Shown: piece by piece, positions 1 through 9,848 of the stretch
Numbering within the stretch: position 1 is the first letter of the stretch
Layout: every line of letters begins with the position of its first letter
NCBI GenBank assembly: GCA_902588855.1
Contig: CACIQS010000001.1
Coordinates: 1 to 37,082 of the forward strand
Origin: an uncultured Pelagibacteraceae bacterium
Lineage (GTDB): Bacteria > Pseudomonadota > Alphaproteobacteria > Pelagibacterales > Pelagibacteraceae
Length of the DNA: 37,082 nucleotides
Direction: 5' to 3'
Made by a program: the position numbers and the translations under genes
Notes under the pieces: model-generated
Database searches by the model: none
What the model was told of the DNA's origin: nothing
The model's input: only the letters and a program-made list of their open reading frames with translations

Positions 1-1
1 A

Positions 2-1966
2 AGTTACTTTGATAAAAATAAGTCATTAGTTACAGATAAAGAATATGATGAAATTAAAAAAGAGGTATTAGATTTAGAGAACAATTTTAGCTATCTTAGT
101 TCAGACTATTCTCCTTCTCAAAGTGTAGGATTTAAGCCTTCAAAAAATTTTAAAAAATCATTACATAAAATACCAATGTTGTCTTTAGGAAATGCTTTTT
201 CAGAAGAAGATTTAATTAATTTTGAAAAAAGAATACGCAACTATTTATCTATGAAAAGTGATTTTAAAATTTTTTATAGTGCAGAGCCTAAAATTGATGG
301 AATATCTGCTTCATTAACTTTTCAAAATGGAAAACTTTACAAAGGTCTTTCTAGAGGAGATGGAAAAGAAGGTGAAGATATAACTGAAAATCTTAAAACA
401 ATAAAAGATATACCCCAAAAAATTTCTCATAAAGATTTTCCAGACGAAATTGATATTAGGGGTGAGGTTTTTATACAAAATAGTGATTTTAAGAGTTTAA
501 AAGAAAAGTTTGCCAATCCTAGAAATGCAGCATCTGGTTCTCTTAGACAAAAAAACCCAGAAGTAACAAAAAAAATCCCTTTAAAATTTATCGCCTATAC
601 ATTTGGATATGAAAATGGATTAAAAGTTAACAATCAATCTGATTTTCTCAAAAAATTAAATGAGTGGGGATTTAAAACAAATCCATTAAATAAGTTTACC
701 GCAGGTATTAAAAATTTAATGAAAAATTATAATGAAATTGAAAAAAAAAGAGCAAACCTAGATTTTGATATTGACGGAATAGTTTACAAAGTGAATGATT
801 TTGCTATGCAAAGAAGATTGGGAAATGTGGCTAATGCTCCAAGGTGGGCCATTGCACACAAATTTTCATCTAACAAAGCAGTATCTAACATTTTAGATAT
901 AGAAATTCAGATAGGTAGGACTGGCGCCTTAACACCAGTTGCAAAAATTAAACCAATAAATATTGGTGGAGTTATAGTTTCAAACGCAACATTACATAAT
1001 GAAGATGAAATAAATCGAAAAGATATTAGAGTAGGTGATATAGCAGTAATTGAGAGAGCTGGCGATGTAATACCACATATACTTTCGGTAGATAAACAAA
1101 AAAGATTAAAAAATTCAAAAAAATTTATTTTCCCAAAAAATTGCCCATCGTGCGGATCAGAAACAATTAAAGAATTTAACTCTGTAACAAAAAAAGTTGA
1201 TGCTGTAAGGAGATGTTCTAGCGAAGGTTATTATTGTGATAAAATATCAATTGAAAAATTAAAACATTTTGTTTCAAAAGAAGCTTTTAACATAGATGGT
1301 TTTGGAAAAAAAATAGTTGAAAATTTTTGGAAATTAAAATTCATTAAATATCCACAAGATATTTTTAATTTAGATTTTTCAAAAATTGAAAATTTAGATG
1401 GTTGGGGAAAACTTTCTGTTCTAAATTTAAAGTATTCAATCGATCAAAAAAAAACTATTTCTCTAGAGAGACTCATATATTCTTTGGGTATACGACATAT
1501 AGGTTTAGAAAATGCAAAATTATTATCTAAACATTTTGTATCATTTTCAGATTTTAAAAATTTATCTAAACAAACTAATTATGAAGATTTGCTAAATATT
1601 GATGGAATTGGAGAAACACAAGTAAGTTCAATTAAGAATTTTTTTTCGAATGAAACCAACATAAAAGTTTTAAATGAATTGGAAAAAATATTGAAAATTA
1701 AAGATGCTATTTTAAATTCTGGTGATGGTTTATTAAATAATAAGACTTTTTTAGTTACTGGGAAATTAAATGGAATTAGTAGAGCTGAGATTAAATCTCT
1801 TATTGAGGAAAATTCTGGAAAAACAATTAGCAGTGTATCAAAAAAACTAAATTTCTTAATTGTTGGTGAAAAACCAACTAAAAAAAAAGTAGATTACGCC
1901 AAACAGTTAAAAATAAAAGTCATTGACCAAGCTGATTTTTTGAAAATGCTAAATAAAACTAGCTAA
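2..1966 (+). CDS. ligA: NAD-dependent DNA ligase LigA (5' end outside window)
   Basis: LigA seals nicks in duplex DNA during replication and repair, using NAD+ as the adenylate donor. The ORF track starts at an internal Met (176), but the frame is open to the window edge. The upstream codons read like the LigA N-terminal Ia domain (SLVTDKEYDEI), so the gene is cut off by the window start. The adenylated lysine lies in the KIDG motif (Lys codon at 290-292). Next come the nucleotidyltransferase and OB domains, a four-Cys zinc finger (CPSC ... RRC ... YYC), helix-hairpin-helix repeats (LGIRHIGLENA, IDGIGE) and a C-terminal BRCT domain (NKTFLVTGKLNG). The last two zinc-finger cysteines are six residues apart, against about five in many LigA proteins. 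The 3' end overlaps the convergent pepP by 18 nt. Identification is secure. Confidence 0.97.
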   Translation, partial: SYFDKNKSLVTDKEYDEIKKEVLDLENNFSYLSSDYSPSQSVGFKPSKNFKKSLHKIPMLSLGNAFSEEDLINFEKRIRNYLSMKSDFKIFYSAEPKIDGISASLTFQNGKLYKGLSRGDGKEGEDITENLKTIKDIPQKISHKDFPDEIDIRGEVFIQNSDFKSLKEKFANPRNAASGSLRQKNPEVTKKIPLKFIAYTFGYENGLKVNNQSDFLKKLNEWGFKTNPLNKFTAGIKNLMKNYNEIEKKRANLDFDIDGIVYKVNDFAMQRRLGNVANAPRWAIAHKFSSNKAVSNILDIEIQIGRTGALTPVAKIKPINIGGVIVSNATLHNEDEINRKDIRVGDIAVIERAGDVIPHILSVDKQKRLKNSKKFIFPKNCPSCGSETIKEFNSVTKKVDAVRRCSSEGYYCDKISIEKLKHFVSKEAFNIDGFGKKIVENFWKLKFIKYPQDIFNLDFSKIENLDGWGKLSVLNLKYSIDQKKTISLERLIYSLGIRHIGLENAKLLSKHFVSFSDFKNLSKQTNYEDLLNIDGIGETQVSSIKNFFSNETNIKVLNELEKILKIKDAILNSGDGLLNNKTFLVTGKLNGISRAEIKSLIEENSGKTISSVSKKLNFLIVGEKPTKKKVDYAKQLKIKVIDQADFLKMLNKTS

Positions 1967-3643
1967 CCAGCTTCTCTCATTTTGATTTAAATATTTAGAT
2001 ATCTTTGAATAAACTTCTAAATGATATTTAAACAGATAGTTTTTTTCATAAGTTGTTAATAAATCAAAATTAATTAAATCTTTCTCTATAGGCGCCATTG
2101 TTAAATTTTGAAATAACAAACTTTTATTTATTTTTTTAACATAAACTAAATTTTCAATCCTAATTCCATATTCATTGGTTTTATAATACCCAGGTTCATT
2201 ACTTAAAATCATGCCTTCTCTTATTTTTACTGAATTTATTTTTGTAATAGATTGAGGTCCCTCATGAACATTAAGAAAAAAACCAACGCCGTGTCCTGTA
2301 CCATGTGCATAATCTAGATTGCTTTTTTTTAAAAATTTTCTCGCTCTTTTGTCAATTTTTTTTCCTGTATCATCTTTATTAATATCAGTCGTAGCTACAG
2401 CAATATGACCTTTTAATACTTTTGTGAAAATATTTTTAATATTTTGTTTCTGCTTTGAAAAACATATTGTTCTTGTGACATCAGTTGTCCCATATTTATA
2501 TTGCCCACCAGAGTCACATAACAAAATATCATTTTTATTAATAGTTCTGCAATTTTCTTCTTTTGCACGGTAGTGTACAATAGCACCATTTTTGCCAGAG
2601 CCCGCTATTGTATCAAAACTTGGATAGAGAAAGTTTTTATTTAATTTTCTAAAATCTTCTAATTTCTTAGCAGCTTTTACTTCTGTAATTTTTTTTTTAT
2701 TTATGTTTTTTATCCAATACAAAAATTTTGTTAATGCTACTCCATCTAAGATATGAGCATTGATCATATTCTTAATTTCAGTTTTATTTTTAATCGCTTT
2801 CAAAAGATAAATCGGGTCTTCTCTACTCATAATTTTGAATTTTGAATTAATAAGATTCTCAAAAAAAATTGAACAAGATTTGTCATCTACAATAAAATTC
2901 TTTCCTTTAAGTTTTAATATCTTTTTTGGTAAATCATCTATATCTAAAAATTCATCTTTTTTAATAAAATTATTTTTTAATAATTGGTTACATGTTCTTT
3001 GATTAGATATTAGTAGTATTTTTTTTGATTTACTTACTATCAACCTTGAATTTGGAATTGGGCTATTTGGGCCATCTCCACCTCTTATATTTAAAGTCCA
3101 AGCAACATTTTCTGGAGCACTTATAAAGATATAGTCAGATTTATTTTTTTTTAAATAATTAGTTATTTTGTTTAATTTAGAATTTACGCTTTCACCAACA
3201 ATATTTTTGTCTAAAGAAAAAAATGGAATTGAAGTATTTTTTCTCTGTTTTTTAATTTCATCAATTAGATTATTTTCAATATGTTTAATTTTGTTGTACT
3301 TTATAAAATAATTTTTTAACTGTGTATTAGTGAATAATTTTGGATCAATTCCAAGTGTAAGGTTTTTGAATAAGCTACAATTTATTAATTTCTCAAAACC
3401 ATAAATTTTAAAATTTTTTCCACTCTCAATTTTACTTTGAAGCGTGTATCTTCCATCAGTAAACAAATAATTTTTATTTTTAAGAATTATAGCTAGACCA
3501 GCGGACCCACTAAAATTTGAAATAACTTCTAATCGATTTAATTTTGAATATTCTGTAAAAAAATCATCATTTTTTGGAATTACATAGCCATCAATTCCAT
3601 ATTTTTTAAATTTATTTCTTAATAATTTTATATGATTTCTCAT
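1949..3643 (-). CDS. pepP: Xaa-Pro aminopeptidase, M24B family
   Basis: A cytoplasmic dinuclear metallopeptidase that removes an N-terminal residue preceding proline, so it works in peptide turnover. At 564 aa it matches the long, three-domain form (two creatinase-like N-terminal domains plus a pita-bread catalytic domain) rather than the shorter E. coli PepP. All five metal ligands of M24 are visible: D377 (CDSGGQY), D388 (TTDVTRT), H451 (GTGHGVG), E483 (NEPGYY) and E497 (IRIENL). The start overlaps the stop of the upstream uvrD by 4 nt (ATGA type), so the two are probably cotranscribed and translationally coupled. The 3' end runs 18 nt into ligA on the other strand. The gene symbol is by family; the exact dipeptide preference cannot be read. 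Confidence 0.93.
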   Translation of the reverse strand: MRNHIKLLRNKFKKYGIDGYVIPKNDDFFTEYSKLNRLEVISNFSGSAGLAIILKNKNYLFTDGRYTLQSKIESGKNFKIYGFEKLINCSLFKNLTLGIDPKLFTNTQLKNYFIKYNKIKHIENNLIDEIKKQRKNTSIPFFSLDKNIVGESVNSKLNKITNYLKKNKSDYIFISAPENVAWTLNIRGGDGPNSPIPNSRLIVSKSKKILLISNQRTCNQLLKNNFIKKDEFLDIDDLPKKILKLKGKNFIVDDKSCSIFFENLINSKFKIMSREDPIYLLKAIKNKTEIKNMINAHILDGVALTKFLYWIKNINKKKITEVKAAKKLEDFRKLNKNFLYPSFDTIAGSGKNGAIVHYRAKEENCRTINKNDILLCDSGGQYKYGTTDVTRTICFSKQKQNIKNIFTKVLKGHIAVATTDINKDDTGKKIDKRARKFLKKSNLDYAHGTGHGVGFFLNVHEGPQSITKINSVKIREGMILSNEPGYYKTNEYGIRIENLVYVKKINKSLLFQNLTMAPIEKDLINFDLLTTYEKNYLFKYHLEVYSKISKYLNQNERSWLASFI

Positions 3644-5676
3644 TTAATTCTCTTTTGATATCTTATCCAACCGGGACTTCTTGTGCCTTCTTCAATTTCA
3701 AAATCCTGATTAAAATCAAAATCATCATCATTGTTAATTTCTTCATCAAAGAAAGAATTTTTTTCTAGATTTTTTTCTGGTAGTTCTTCAATGAAACGCG
3801 AAGCCATGCTGTCTATCCAATCTCCTTGATAAAATCTATTCATTGAAAATGAAATTATAGCTTTTTTCTTTGCTCTTGTAATTCCTACATAAGCTAATCG
3901 TCTTTCTTCTTCTAGGCCATTTTGGCCTTTTTCTTCAATAGATTTTTGATGTGGAAACAATCCTTCCTCCCATCCAGGTAAAAATACAACGTCAAATTCC
4001 AAACCTTTTGCGGCATGCATAGTCATCATATTAATCTTTTCACCATCCCATTCCTGATCTACAGACGTTGCTAAAGAAACGTGTTCTAAAAAACTTTCTA
4101 AATTATCAAATTCTTTCATAGCACTTAACAACTCTTTAATATTTTCTAGTCTATTTTCATTGTCTAAATCTTTTTTATTTTTAAGCATTGCTGAGTATCC
4201 AGACTCGTCTAAAACAATTTGTAATAATTTTATATGATTTGATTTTTTTACGATTAAATCGTTTCTCCACTTAATTATAGAGTTGACAAATATACTAAGA
4301 CCAATTTTAGCTTTCGGCTTAATTAAATTTTTCTCAAGCATTTTAATTGATGCTCTTTCTAAATTTAAATTATTTTCCTTAGCAAATTCATGAATATTTT
4401 TTAAAGTACTATCACCTATTGATCTTTTAGGGTTATTTACTATTCTTTCAAAAGCCAAGTCATCTTTTTCTTGATGAATTAATCTTAAATAAGCAATACA
4501 ATCTTTAATTTCAGCTCTTTCATAAAATTTGGTACCACCCAGAATTCTGTAAGGCATACCAATTTTGAGAAATCTTTCCTCAAATTCACGTGTTTGAAAA
4601 ATGGCTCTAACTAAAATTGCAATATTATTATATGAAAATTTTTTTTTTATTTTTTTTTCAATTTCATCTGAAACCCCAATCGCTTCATCTTTACCATTTT
4701 TAAAGCAGTTTAATTGAACTAAATCACCTTCTTCCATTGTAGTAATTAATGTTTTTCCAACTCTATTTTGATTATTAGAAATAAGATTTGAAGCAACTGA
4801 TAAAATATTCTGTGAAGATCTATAATTTTGTTCTAATCTTATTACTTTTGTATTCTTATAAACTTGGTCAAATTCTAAAAAGTTTTTAATTTCAGCACCT
4901 CTCCAGCTATAAATTGATTGATCATCATCACCAACACAACAAATATTTTTATTTTTTTCAGATAGAAGATTAAGCCATTTACTTTGAATAAAATTTGTAT
5001 CTTGATATTCGTCAACTAAGATGTATTTAAAATTTTTAGAATATATTTCTCTAATATCAGAATTAAATTCTAAAATTTTTACTGTATGTAAAATCAAATC
5101 ACCAAAGTCACAGGAATTTAAATCAGTTAATTTTTGTTGATATATTTTGTATAATGGAAGAACAGTTTTCTCATATATGTCTTTTTTATTTATAATTACC
5201 TCACTAGGATAAAAACCTTTATTCTTCCATCTATCAATTATTGCAAGTATAAATCTTGGAGACAATTGTTTGATATCGATATTTTCTGCTTTGCATATAT
5301 TTTTTATCAATCTAATCTGGTCGTCAGTATCTATAATAGTGAAATTTGAGTTTAATTGTGCAGCTGAAGCATGTTTTCTTAATAATTTCGCACAAATTGA
5401 GTGAAATGTTCCTAACCACGAAAGACCAACAGCAGCAGATCCTAAGATTTTACTAACTCTATTTTGCATTTCTTTAGCAGCTTTATTTGTAAATGTGACT
5501 GCAAGAATTTGATTAGGAAAAGCTTTTTTTTCCTTAATTATATTTGCTATTCTTGATGTTAGAACTTTAGTTTTTCCTGAACCAGCACCAGCTACTATTA
5601 AAAGAGGACCATCTAGATGCATTACTGCCTCTCTTTGTGCTTCATTCAAATTATTTAAATATTCTCTATTTATCAT
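3640..5676 (-). CDS. uvrD: Superfamily 1 DNA helicase UvrD/PcrA
   Basis: A 3'-5' helicase of the UvrD/Rep/PcrA group, used in excision and mismatch repair and in clearing proteins from DNA. Motifs appear in order: Q motif (LNEAQREAV), Walker A (AGAGSGKT, K35), motif Ia (AVTFTNKAAKEM), Walker B (VDEYQDTN), motif III (GDDDQSIYSWRGA), motif IV (RLEQNYRS), motif V (TMHAAKGLEFDVVF) and motif VI (YVGITRAKK). The 678-aa length is slightly shorter than E. coli UvrD. The C-terminus ends in an acidic stretch (DEEINNDDDFDFNQD) followed by a basic SPGWIRYQKR tail of the kind PcrA/UvrD uses for RNA polymerase contact. It is the first gene of a probable two-gene operon with pepP. UvrD versus Rep cannot be decided from motifs alone, but the tail favours UvrD/PcrA. 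Confidence 0.95.
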   Translation of the reverse strand: MINREYLNNLNEAQREAVMHLDGPLLIVAGAGSGKTKVLTSRIANIIKEKKAFPNQILAVTFTNKAAKEMQNRVSKILGSAAVGLSWLGTFHSICAKLLRKHASAAQLNSNFTIIDTDDQIRLIKNICKAENIDIKQLSPRFILAIIDRWKNKGFYPSEVIINKKDIYEKTVLPLYKIYQQKLTDLNSCDFGDLILHTVKILEFNSDIREIYSKNFKYILVDEYQDTNFIQSKWLNLLSEKNKNICCVGDDDQSIYSWRGAEIKNFLEFDQVYKNTKVIRLEQNYRSSQNILSVASNLISNNQNRVGKTLITTMEEGDLVQLNCFKNGKDEAIGVSDEIEKKIKKKFSYNNIAILVRAIFQTREFEERFLKIGMPYRILGGTKFYERAEIKDCIAYLRLIHQEKDDLAFERIVNNPKRSIGDSTLKNIHEFAKENNLNLERASIKMLEKNLIKPKAKIGLSIFVNSIIKWRNDLIVKKSNHIKLLQIVLDESGYSAMLKNKKDLDNENRLENIKELLSAMKEFDNLESFLEHVSLATSVDQEWDGEKINMMTMHAAKGLEFDVVFLPGWEEGLFPHQKSIEEKGQNGLEEERRLAYVGITRAKKKAIISFSMNRFYQGDWIDSMASRFIEELPEKNLEKNSFFDEEINNDDDFDFNQDFEIEEGTRSPGWIRYQKRIK

Positions 5677-5709
5677 TTAAAATAATGTTTTATAAGATTA
5701 CTGCTCAAA

Positions 5710-7200
5710 ATGAATAATCCTAAATTTATTGCTAGTTTTTTTAAAAAATTCAGTAAATTTATTAATAATCTATTAGAGAAAAATTTAAACAAGTTAAATG
5801 TTCATAATTTTAAAAATTTATTAATTAATAATAAAATATTTTTATCTATTGTCGCACTAATTATTTTAATTTTATCATATATTTCATTCCCAAATATTCA
5901 CAATAAAGACGAAGTAGCTTTAGAAATTAAAAAAAATTTAAAAAATAAATTAAACCTAGAGTTTAATTTTAAAGAAGACTTAGATTATAAATTTTTGCCA
6001 AGACCTCATTTTGCTACGAGTAACTCTTCAATTAATTTTAAAAAAGATAAAATTACAGAAATAAAAAAACTCAAAGTTTATGTCTCTCTGAAAAATTTGT
6101 TTTCTTTAAAAAATATCAAATTAAATCATGTCATTTTGGAAGAAGCAAATTTTAATTTAAACAAAGAAAATTATAATTTTTTGTTTAATTTATTAGATAG
6201 TAATTTTAATGATTTCAAATTTGAAATATTAAAAAGTAATGTTTTTTATAGAAGTTTAGAAAATGAAGTTTTATTTATTAACAATATTAATAACGCAAAA
6301 TATTATTTCGATCCTAAAGAAATTAAAAATATCCTTGATGCAAATAATGAGATTTTTAATTTACCTTATTCAATTAAAATTTTTGATGATAAAATTGAAA
6401 AAGCAATACATTCTAAAATAAATATAGAAAGTTTAAGACTCAAAATAGATAATCAAACTTCATATACTGACACAAATTATTTGGGTTTTTCAGAAATAAA
6501 TTTAATAAACACAAAAAGTTTATTTGATTATCAAATAAAAAATGATTTGTTTGAGTTTAAATTTTTTGAAAAATTACAAAATCCAGAGTTTTCTTATACA
6601 GGGAAAATTAATTTTAAACCTTTTTACTCAAATATTACAGGTAAAACAAATAAACTAAATCTTGCGCCTTTATTTTCGTCAAATGCAATTATAAAAGAGC
6701 TTTTAAAAACTGAAATTTTAAATAATAAAAATATTGATTTTAATTTAATAGTTGCTGGAAATAATATTAAAGAATTTGATGATTTTAAAAATGTTTTATT
6801 TAAATCTAAAATTCAAGAGGGTTTAGTTGATATTGATCAGTCAAAAGTAACTTGGAAAAACAATATTGATTTTGAGTTTTTAGATAGCTTAATATTTGTA
6901 AAAGAAGGAAAATTAGTTTTAGATTCAAATGTTGAAATAAGTATTAATAATTCAAATGAACTTTATATGTTTTTGCTTACACCAAAAAATTTTAGAAAAA
7001 AAATTAGCAAAGTTAATATTGGCTTTACTTATTTATTTGATGAAAAAAATATCAAAGTTAAAAACATCATGATAGACGAAAAAATACTTGAAAAGTCTAA
7101 ATATACTTTTGATGATATTTTACTTAAAGAAAATAAATTACAAAATAAAATTTATTTCAAAAATTTATTGAATGAATTAATTAAAAATTATGCAGGATAA
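5710..7200 (+). CDS. AsmA-like membrane-anchored protein
   Basis: A 496-aa protein with a basic cytoplasmic N-terminus, one hydrophobic segment near residues 41-60 ([19 protein letters not shown]) and a long periplasmic domain rich in Asn, Lys and Phe. The stretch just after the membrane segment ([30 protein letters not shown]) follows the AsmA/TamB-type N-terminal pattern, in which a beta-rich region carries the L-PRP signature. AsmA-family proteins bridge the inner and outer membranes and are linked to phospholipid transport and outer-membrane assembly. Codon use is extremely AT-rich, like its neighbours. It is divergent from uvrD, and its last 13 nt overlap the convergent fumC. The family call rests on architecture and one motif, so the specific function is open. 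Confidence 0.6.
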   Translation: MNNPKFIASFFKKFSKFINNLLEKNLNKLNVHNFKNLLINNKIFLSIVALIILILSYISFPNIHNKDEVALEIKKNLKNKLNLEFNFKEDLDYKFLPRPHFATSNSSINFKKDKITEIKKLKVYVSLKNLFSLKNIKLNHVILEEANFNLNKENYNFLFNLLDSNFNDFKFEILKSNVFYRSLENEVLFINNINNAKYYFDPKEIKNILDANNEIFNLPYSIKIFDDKIEKAIHSKINIESLRLKIDNQTSYTDTNYLGFSEINLINTKSLFDYQIKNDLFEFKFFEKLQNPEFSYTGKINFKPFYSNITGKTNKLNLAPLFSSNAIIKELLKTEILNNKNIDFNLIVAGNNIKEFDDFKNVLFKSKIQEGLVDIDQSKVTWKNNIDFEFLDSLIFVKEGKLVLDSNVEISINNSNELYMFLLTPKNFRKKISKVNIGFTYLFDEKNIKVKNIMIDEKILEKSKYTFDDILLKENKLQNKIYFKNLLNELIKNYAG

Positions 7201-8576
7201 ATCATTTTTCTAGGATCAACTATCCTATCATAGTCTTTTTCACTAATTAATCCTGTTTGTAATGTTTCATGTTTCAGTGTTGTATTATTCTTTAAAGCTG
7301 TTTTGGCTATTTTTGCAGCATTATCATAACCAATATGTGGAGCTAAAGCCGTCACCAACATTAATGAGTTATCAAGGTGTTCTTTAATTCTCTTTTTGTT
7401 AGCTTTAATTCCTTTAACACAATAAAGAGCAAAATTCTTTGTACTGTCTGCTAATAAGTCAATAGATTGTAAAATGTTATGAGCAATTAATGGCTTAAAT
7501 ACATTGAGTTCAAAATGTCCATGTGATCCAGCCATGGTAATTCCATTATGATTTCCAAACACGTTTGCACATACCATTGTAACTGCTTCACACTGAGTTG
7601 GATTTACTTTTCCAGGCATTATCGATGAGCCAGGTTCATTTTCAGGTAATATTAATTCCCCATATCCTGCTCGAGGTCCAGATCCTAGAAATCTTATATC
7701 ATTTGAAATTTTCATTAGTGCAACGGCACATGTATTTAATGTACCAGAAAAATTTACTATTGCATCGTGAGCTGCAAGTTCAGCAAATTTATTTGGGGCA
7801 GGTTTAAATTTTATTTTAGTAAATTTTGAAATTTCTTTAACAATTTTTTTATCAAAATTTTTTTTTGAGTTTATTCCTGTACCAACAGCTGTACCACCTT
7901 GCGCTAGAAATAGTATTTCTTTTAAAGCATATTCAATTCTTTCAATACTTTTTTTTAATTGAGAATGATAACCTGAAAATTCCTGACCAAGAGACAATGG
8001 CGTTGCATCTTGAAGGTGTGTTCTTCCAATTTTAACTATTTTTTTAAACTCTATAGATTTTTTCTTTAACTCTTTTTCTAAAATTTTTAAACTTGGCAAC
8101 ATTTTATTTAAAGTTTCTGTTGCTACAGAAATATGTATTGCAGTTGGAAAAACGTCATTAGTAGATTGAGATTTATTTACATGGTCATTTGGGTGAACAG
8201 GTTTTTTAGTTCCTTTTTTTCCTCCCAATATTTCAATAGCTCTATTGGCAATTACCTCGTTTACATTCATATTTGTTTGAGTACCAGAACCTGTTTGCCA
8301 AACTTTTAAAGGAAAATTTTCATCTAATTTACCTTTAATAACCTCATCTGAGGCTTTGATTATTGCTTTTGAGATCTTACCACTAATTAATTTGTCCTTA
8401 GCATGAACGATAGCTGCTGATCTTTTAATAATAGCAATAGATTTTATTATAGAAATATTAACTAAAATTTTACCTATGTTAAAAAATTTATTTGATCTTT
8501 GAGTTGATGCACCCCAGTATTTGTCATTGGGTACATTTATACTTCCAATACTGTCAAATTCTTTTCTTAATTTCAT
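7188..8576 (-). CDS. fumC: Fumarate hydratase class II
   Basis: Interconverts fumarate and L-malate in the TCA cycle. It is the iron-independent, homotetrameric form. At 462 aa it is full length. The superfamily signature [11 protein letters not shown] is at residues 317-327, with the catalytic Ser in the flexible loop. The partner His is H187 (GRTHLQD). The substrate-binding stretches [14 protein letters not shown] (95-108), [14 protein letters not shown] (128-141) and GGTAVGTG (227-234) are intact. No active-site residue is missing. The gene converges on the AsmA-like gene with a 13-nt overlap and is divergent from the MazG-like gene across a 66-nt spacer. On the minus strand that spacer contains a TATAAT (8600-8605) but no convincing -35. 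Confidence 0.96.
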   Translation of the reverse strand: MKLRKEFDSIGSINVPNDKYWGASTQRSNKFFNIGKILVNISIIKSIAIIKRSAAIVHAKDKLISGKISKAIIKASDEVIKGKLDENFPLKVWQTGSGTQTNMNVNEVIANRAIEILGGKKGTKKPVHPNDHVNKSQSTNDVFPTAIHISVATETLNKMLPSLKILEKELKKKSIEFKKIVKIGRTHLQDATPLSLGQEFSGYHSQLKKSIERIEYALKEILFLAQGGTAVGTGINSKKNFDKKIVKEISKFTKIKFKPAPNKFAELAAHDAIVNFSGTLNTCAVALMKISNDIRFLGSGPRAGYGELILPENEPGSSIMPGKVNPTQCEAVTMVCANVFGNHNGITMAGSHGHFELNVFKPLIAHNILQSIDLLADSTKNFALYCVKGIKANKKRIKEHLDNSLMLVTALAPHIGYDNAAKIAKTALKNNTTLKHETLQTGLISEKDYDRIVDPRKMIYPA

Positions 8577-8642
8577 TGATTAATTTTTAAGTACAAATAA
8601 TTATATTCATACAATAAAATTTAAAAAACTTACAGGAGCAAT

Positions 8643-9014
8643 ATGTCGAATTTTAGTAAAGTTGGAACTTTTATGAAAACTTTTGGTCAAGATGTTAAAA
8701 CTAAGCCATCTTTTAGCACTGATAAGATAAATAAATTAAGAATAGATCTAATTAAAGAGGAGTTAGATGAGCTTACAGAAGCTATGAATAATAAAGATTT
8801 ATTAGAAGTTGCTGATGCTTTGACCGATATTCTATATGTAACTTATGGAGCAGGTCATGCCTTTGGAATTGATTTAGATAAATGTTTTGATGAAGTTCAA
8901 AATTCAAATATGAGCAAATTAGATGAACATGGAAAGCCAATTTATAATGAAGCAGGAAAAGTTATGAAGGGTCCAAATTATTTTAAACCAGATTTATCTA
9001 AGTTTGTAAGTTAA
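8643..9014 (+). CDS. MazG-like / PRA-PH family nucleotide pyrophosphohydrolase
   Basis: A 123-aa all-alpha NTP-pyrophosphohydrolase-like protein. The Mg-binding signature ExxE...ExxD is present as E40-L-D-E43 and E55-V-A-D58, with D62 one turn later, and the helix-loop-helix layout fits the MazG/HisE/dUTPase-2 superfamily. The C-terminal tail (GKPIYNEAGKVMKGPNYFKPDL) is the type seen in phosphoribosyl-ATP pyrophosphohydrolase-like proteins that stand alone. Members hydrolyse NTPs to NMP and PPi, often as house-cleaning enzymes. It is preceded by a good Shine-Dalgarno AGGAG at 8634-8638, unusual in this window. Its stop overlaps the 3' end of nadC by 4 nt on the other strand. HisE itself is unlikely because no other his genes are nearby. 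The substrate is unknown. Confidence 0.82.
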   Translation: MSNFSKVGTFMKTFGQDVKTKPSFSTDKINKLRIDLIKEELDELTEAMNNKDLLEVADALTDILYVTYGAGHAFGIDLDKCFDEVQNSNMSKLDEHGKPIYNEAGKVMKGPNYFKPDLSKFVS

Positions 9015-9844
9015 ATTTCTAGTTTAAAGTCAATTGCAGTAGCACTATGAGTAATGCTTCCTACAGAAATTCTATTTACTCCTGTAGAAGCAATTCCTTT
9101 AACAGTTTTTAAATTAACATTACCTGAAGCCTCAGTTTCGTAATATTTTTTTGCAATTTTGACTGCATTTCTTAAATTTTTGATATTCATATTATCTAGC
9201 AGGATAGTATTAAACTTTAATCCTAAAATTGATCTAAGTTGTTCAATTTTATCAACTTCTACTGTAATTTTTTTTCCTTTTTTGTTTTTAATTGCCTGAA
9301 TAACTATAGTTTTTAAATCTGAACTAGCAATGTGATTATCTTTAATTAAGAACTCATCACTTAAGTTAAATCTGTGATTTGTGCCACCTCCCAATTTAAC
9401 AGCATATTTTTGAATTACTCTAAGGTTTGGAATTGTTTTTCTTGTACAGCAAATTTTAGTTTTTTTTCCTGCTAATTTAACAAATTCATTTGTTTTAGTT
9501 GCTATCCCAGAAAGATGTGACAAAAAGTTTAGAGCAACTCTTTCAGCAATCAAAATATTCTTCGCCTTACCTTTAATCAAAGCAACTAAAGAATCTTTTT
9601 TAATTTTTGAACCATCTTTTTTTTTGATAATAAATTTAATTTTATTATCGATTAATAAAAAAGTCTGTTTAGCAAACAATAATCCAGCAACAACTGCATT
9701 TTGATTTGATATTAATTTGACAGTTACGATCTTATCGTTGTTAATTAATGCTGAAGTTATATCTCCCGAAGGATAAAGATCTTCGTTTAGAGCTAACTTA
9801 ACGGTACTTTTAATAAATTCTTTGCTTAATTTAATTTTTGACAC
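9011..9844 (-). CDS. nadC: Nicotinate-nucleotide pyrophosphorylase (quinolinate phosphoribosyltransferase)
   Basis: Converts quinolinate and PRPP to nicotinate mononucleotide, the step after NadA in de novo NAD synthesis. At 277 aa it is of normal length. Recognisable stretches include the N-terminal EDLYPSGDITS (17-27), the PRPP/quinolinate-binding RVALNFLSHLSGIAT, the arginine- and lysine-rich CCTRKTIPNLRVIQKYAVKLGGGTNHRFNLSDEFLIKDNH block typical of the family, and the C-terminal VNRISVGSITHSATAIDF. It lies 4 nt downstream of nadA on the same strand, so nadA-nadC form an operon. No nadB (aspartate oxidase) or aspartate dehydrogenase is in the window; iminoaspartate must come from a gene elsewhere. 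Confidence 0.95.
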   Translation of the reverse strand: MSKIKLSKEFIKSTVKLALNEDLYPSGDITSALINNDKIVTVKLISNQNAVVAGLLFAKQTFLLIDNKIKFIIKKKDGSKIKKDSLVALIKGKAKNILIAERVALNFLSHLSGIATKTNEFVKLAGKKTKICCTRKTIPNLRVIQKYAVKLGGGTNHRFNLSDEFLIKDNHIASSDLKTIVIQAIKNKKGKKITVEVDKIEQLRSILGLKFNTILLDNMNIKNLRNAVKIAKKYYETEASGNVNLKTVKGIASTGVNRISVGSITHSATAIDFKLEI

Positions 9845-9848
9845 TTAA

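Noticed and set aside
7598-7807. ORF-track frame opposite fumC
   Set aside because: Lies antisense to the conserved fumC signature region and has no recognisable protein features.
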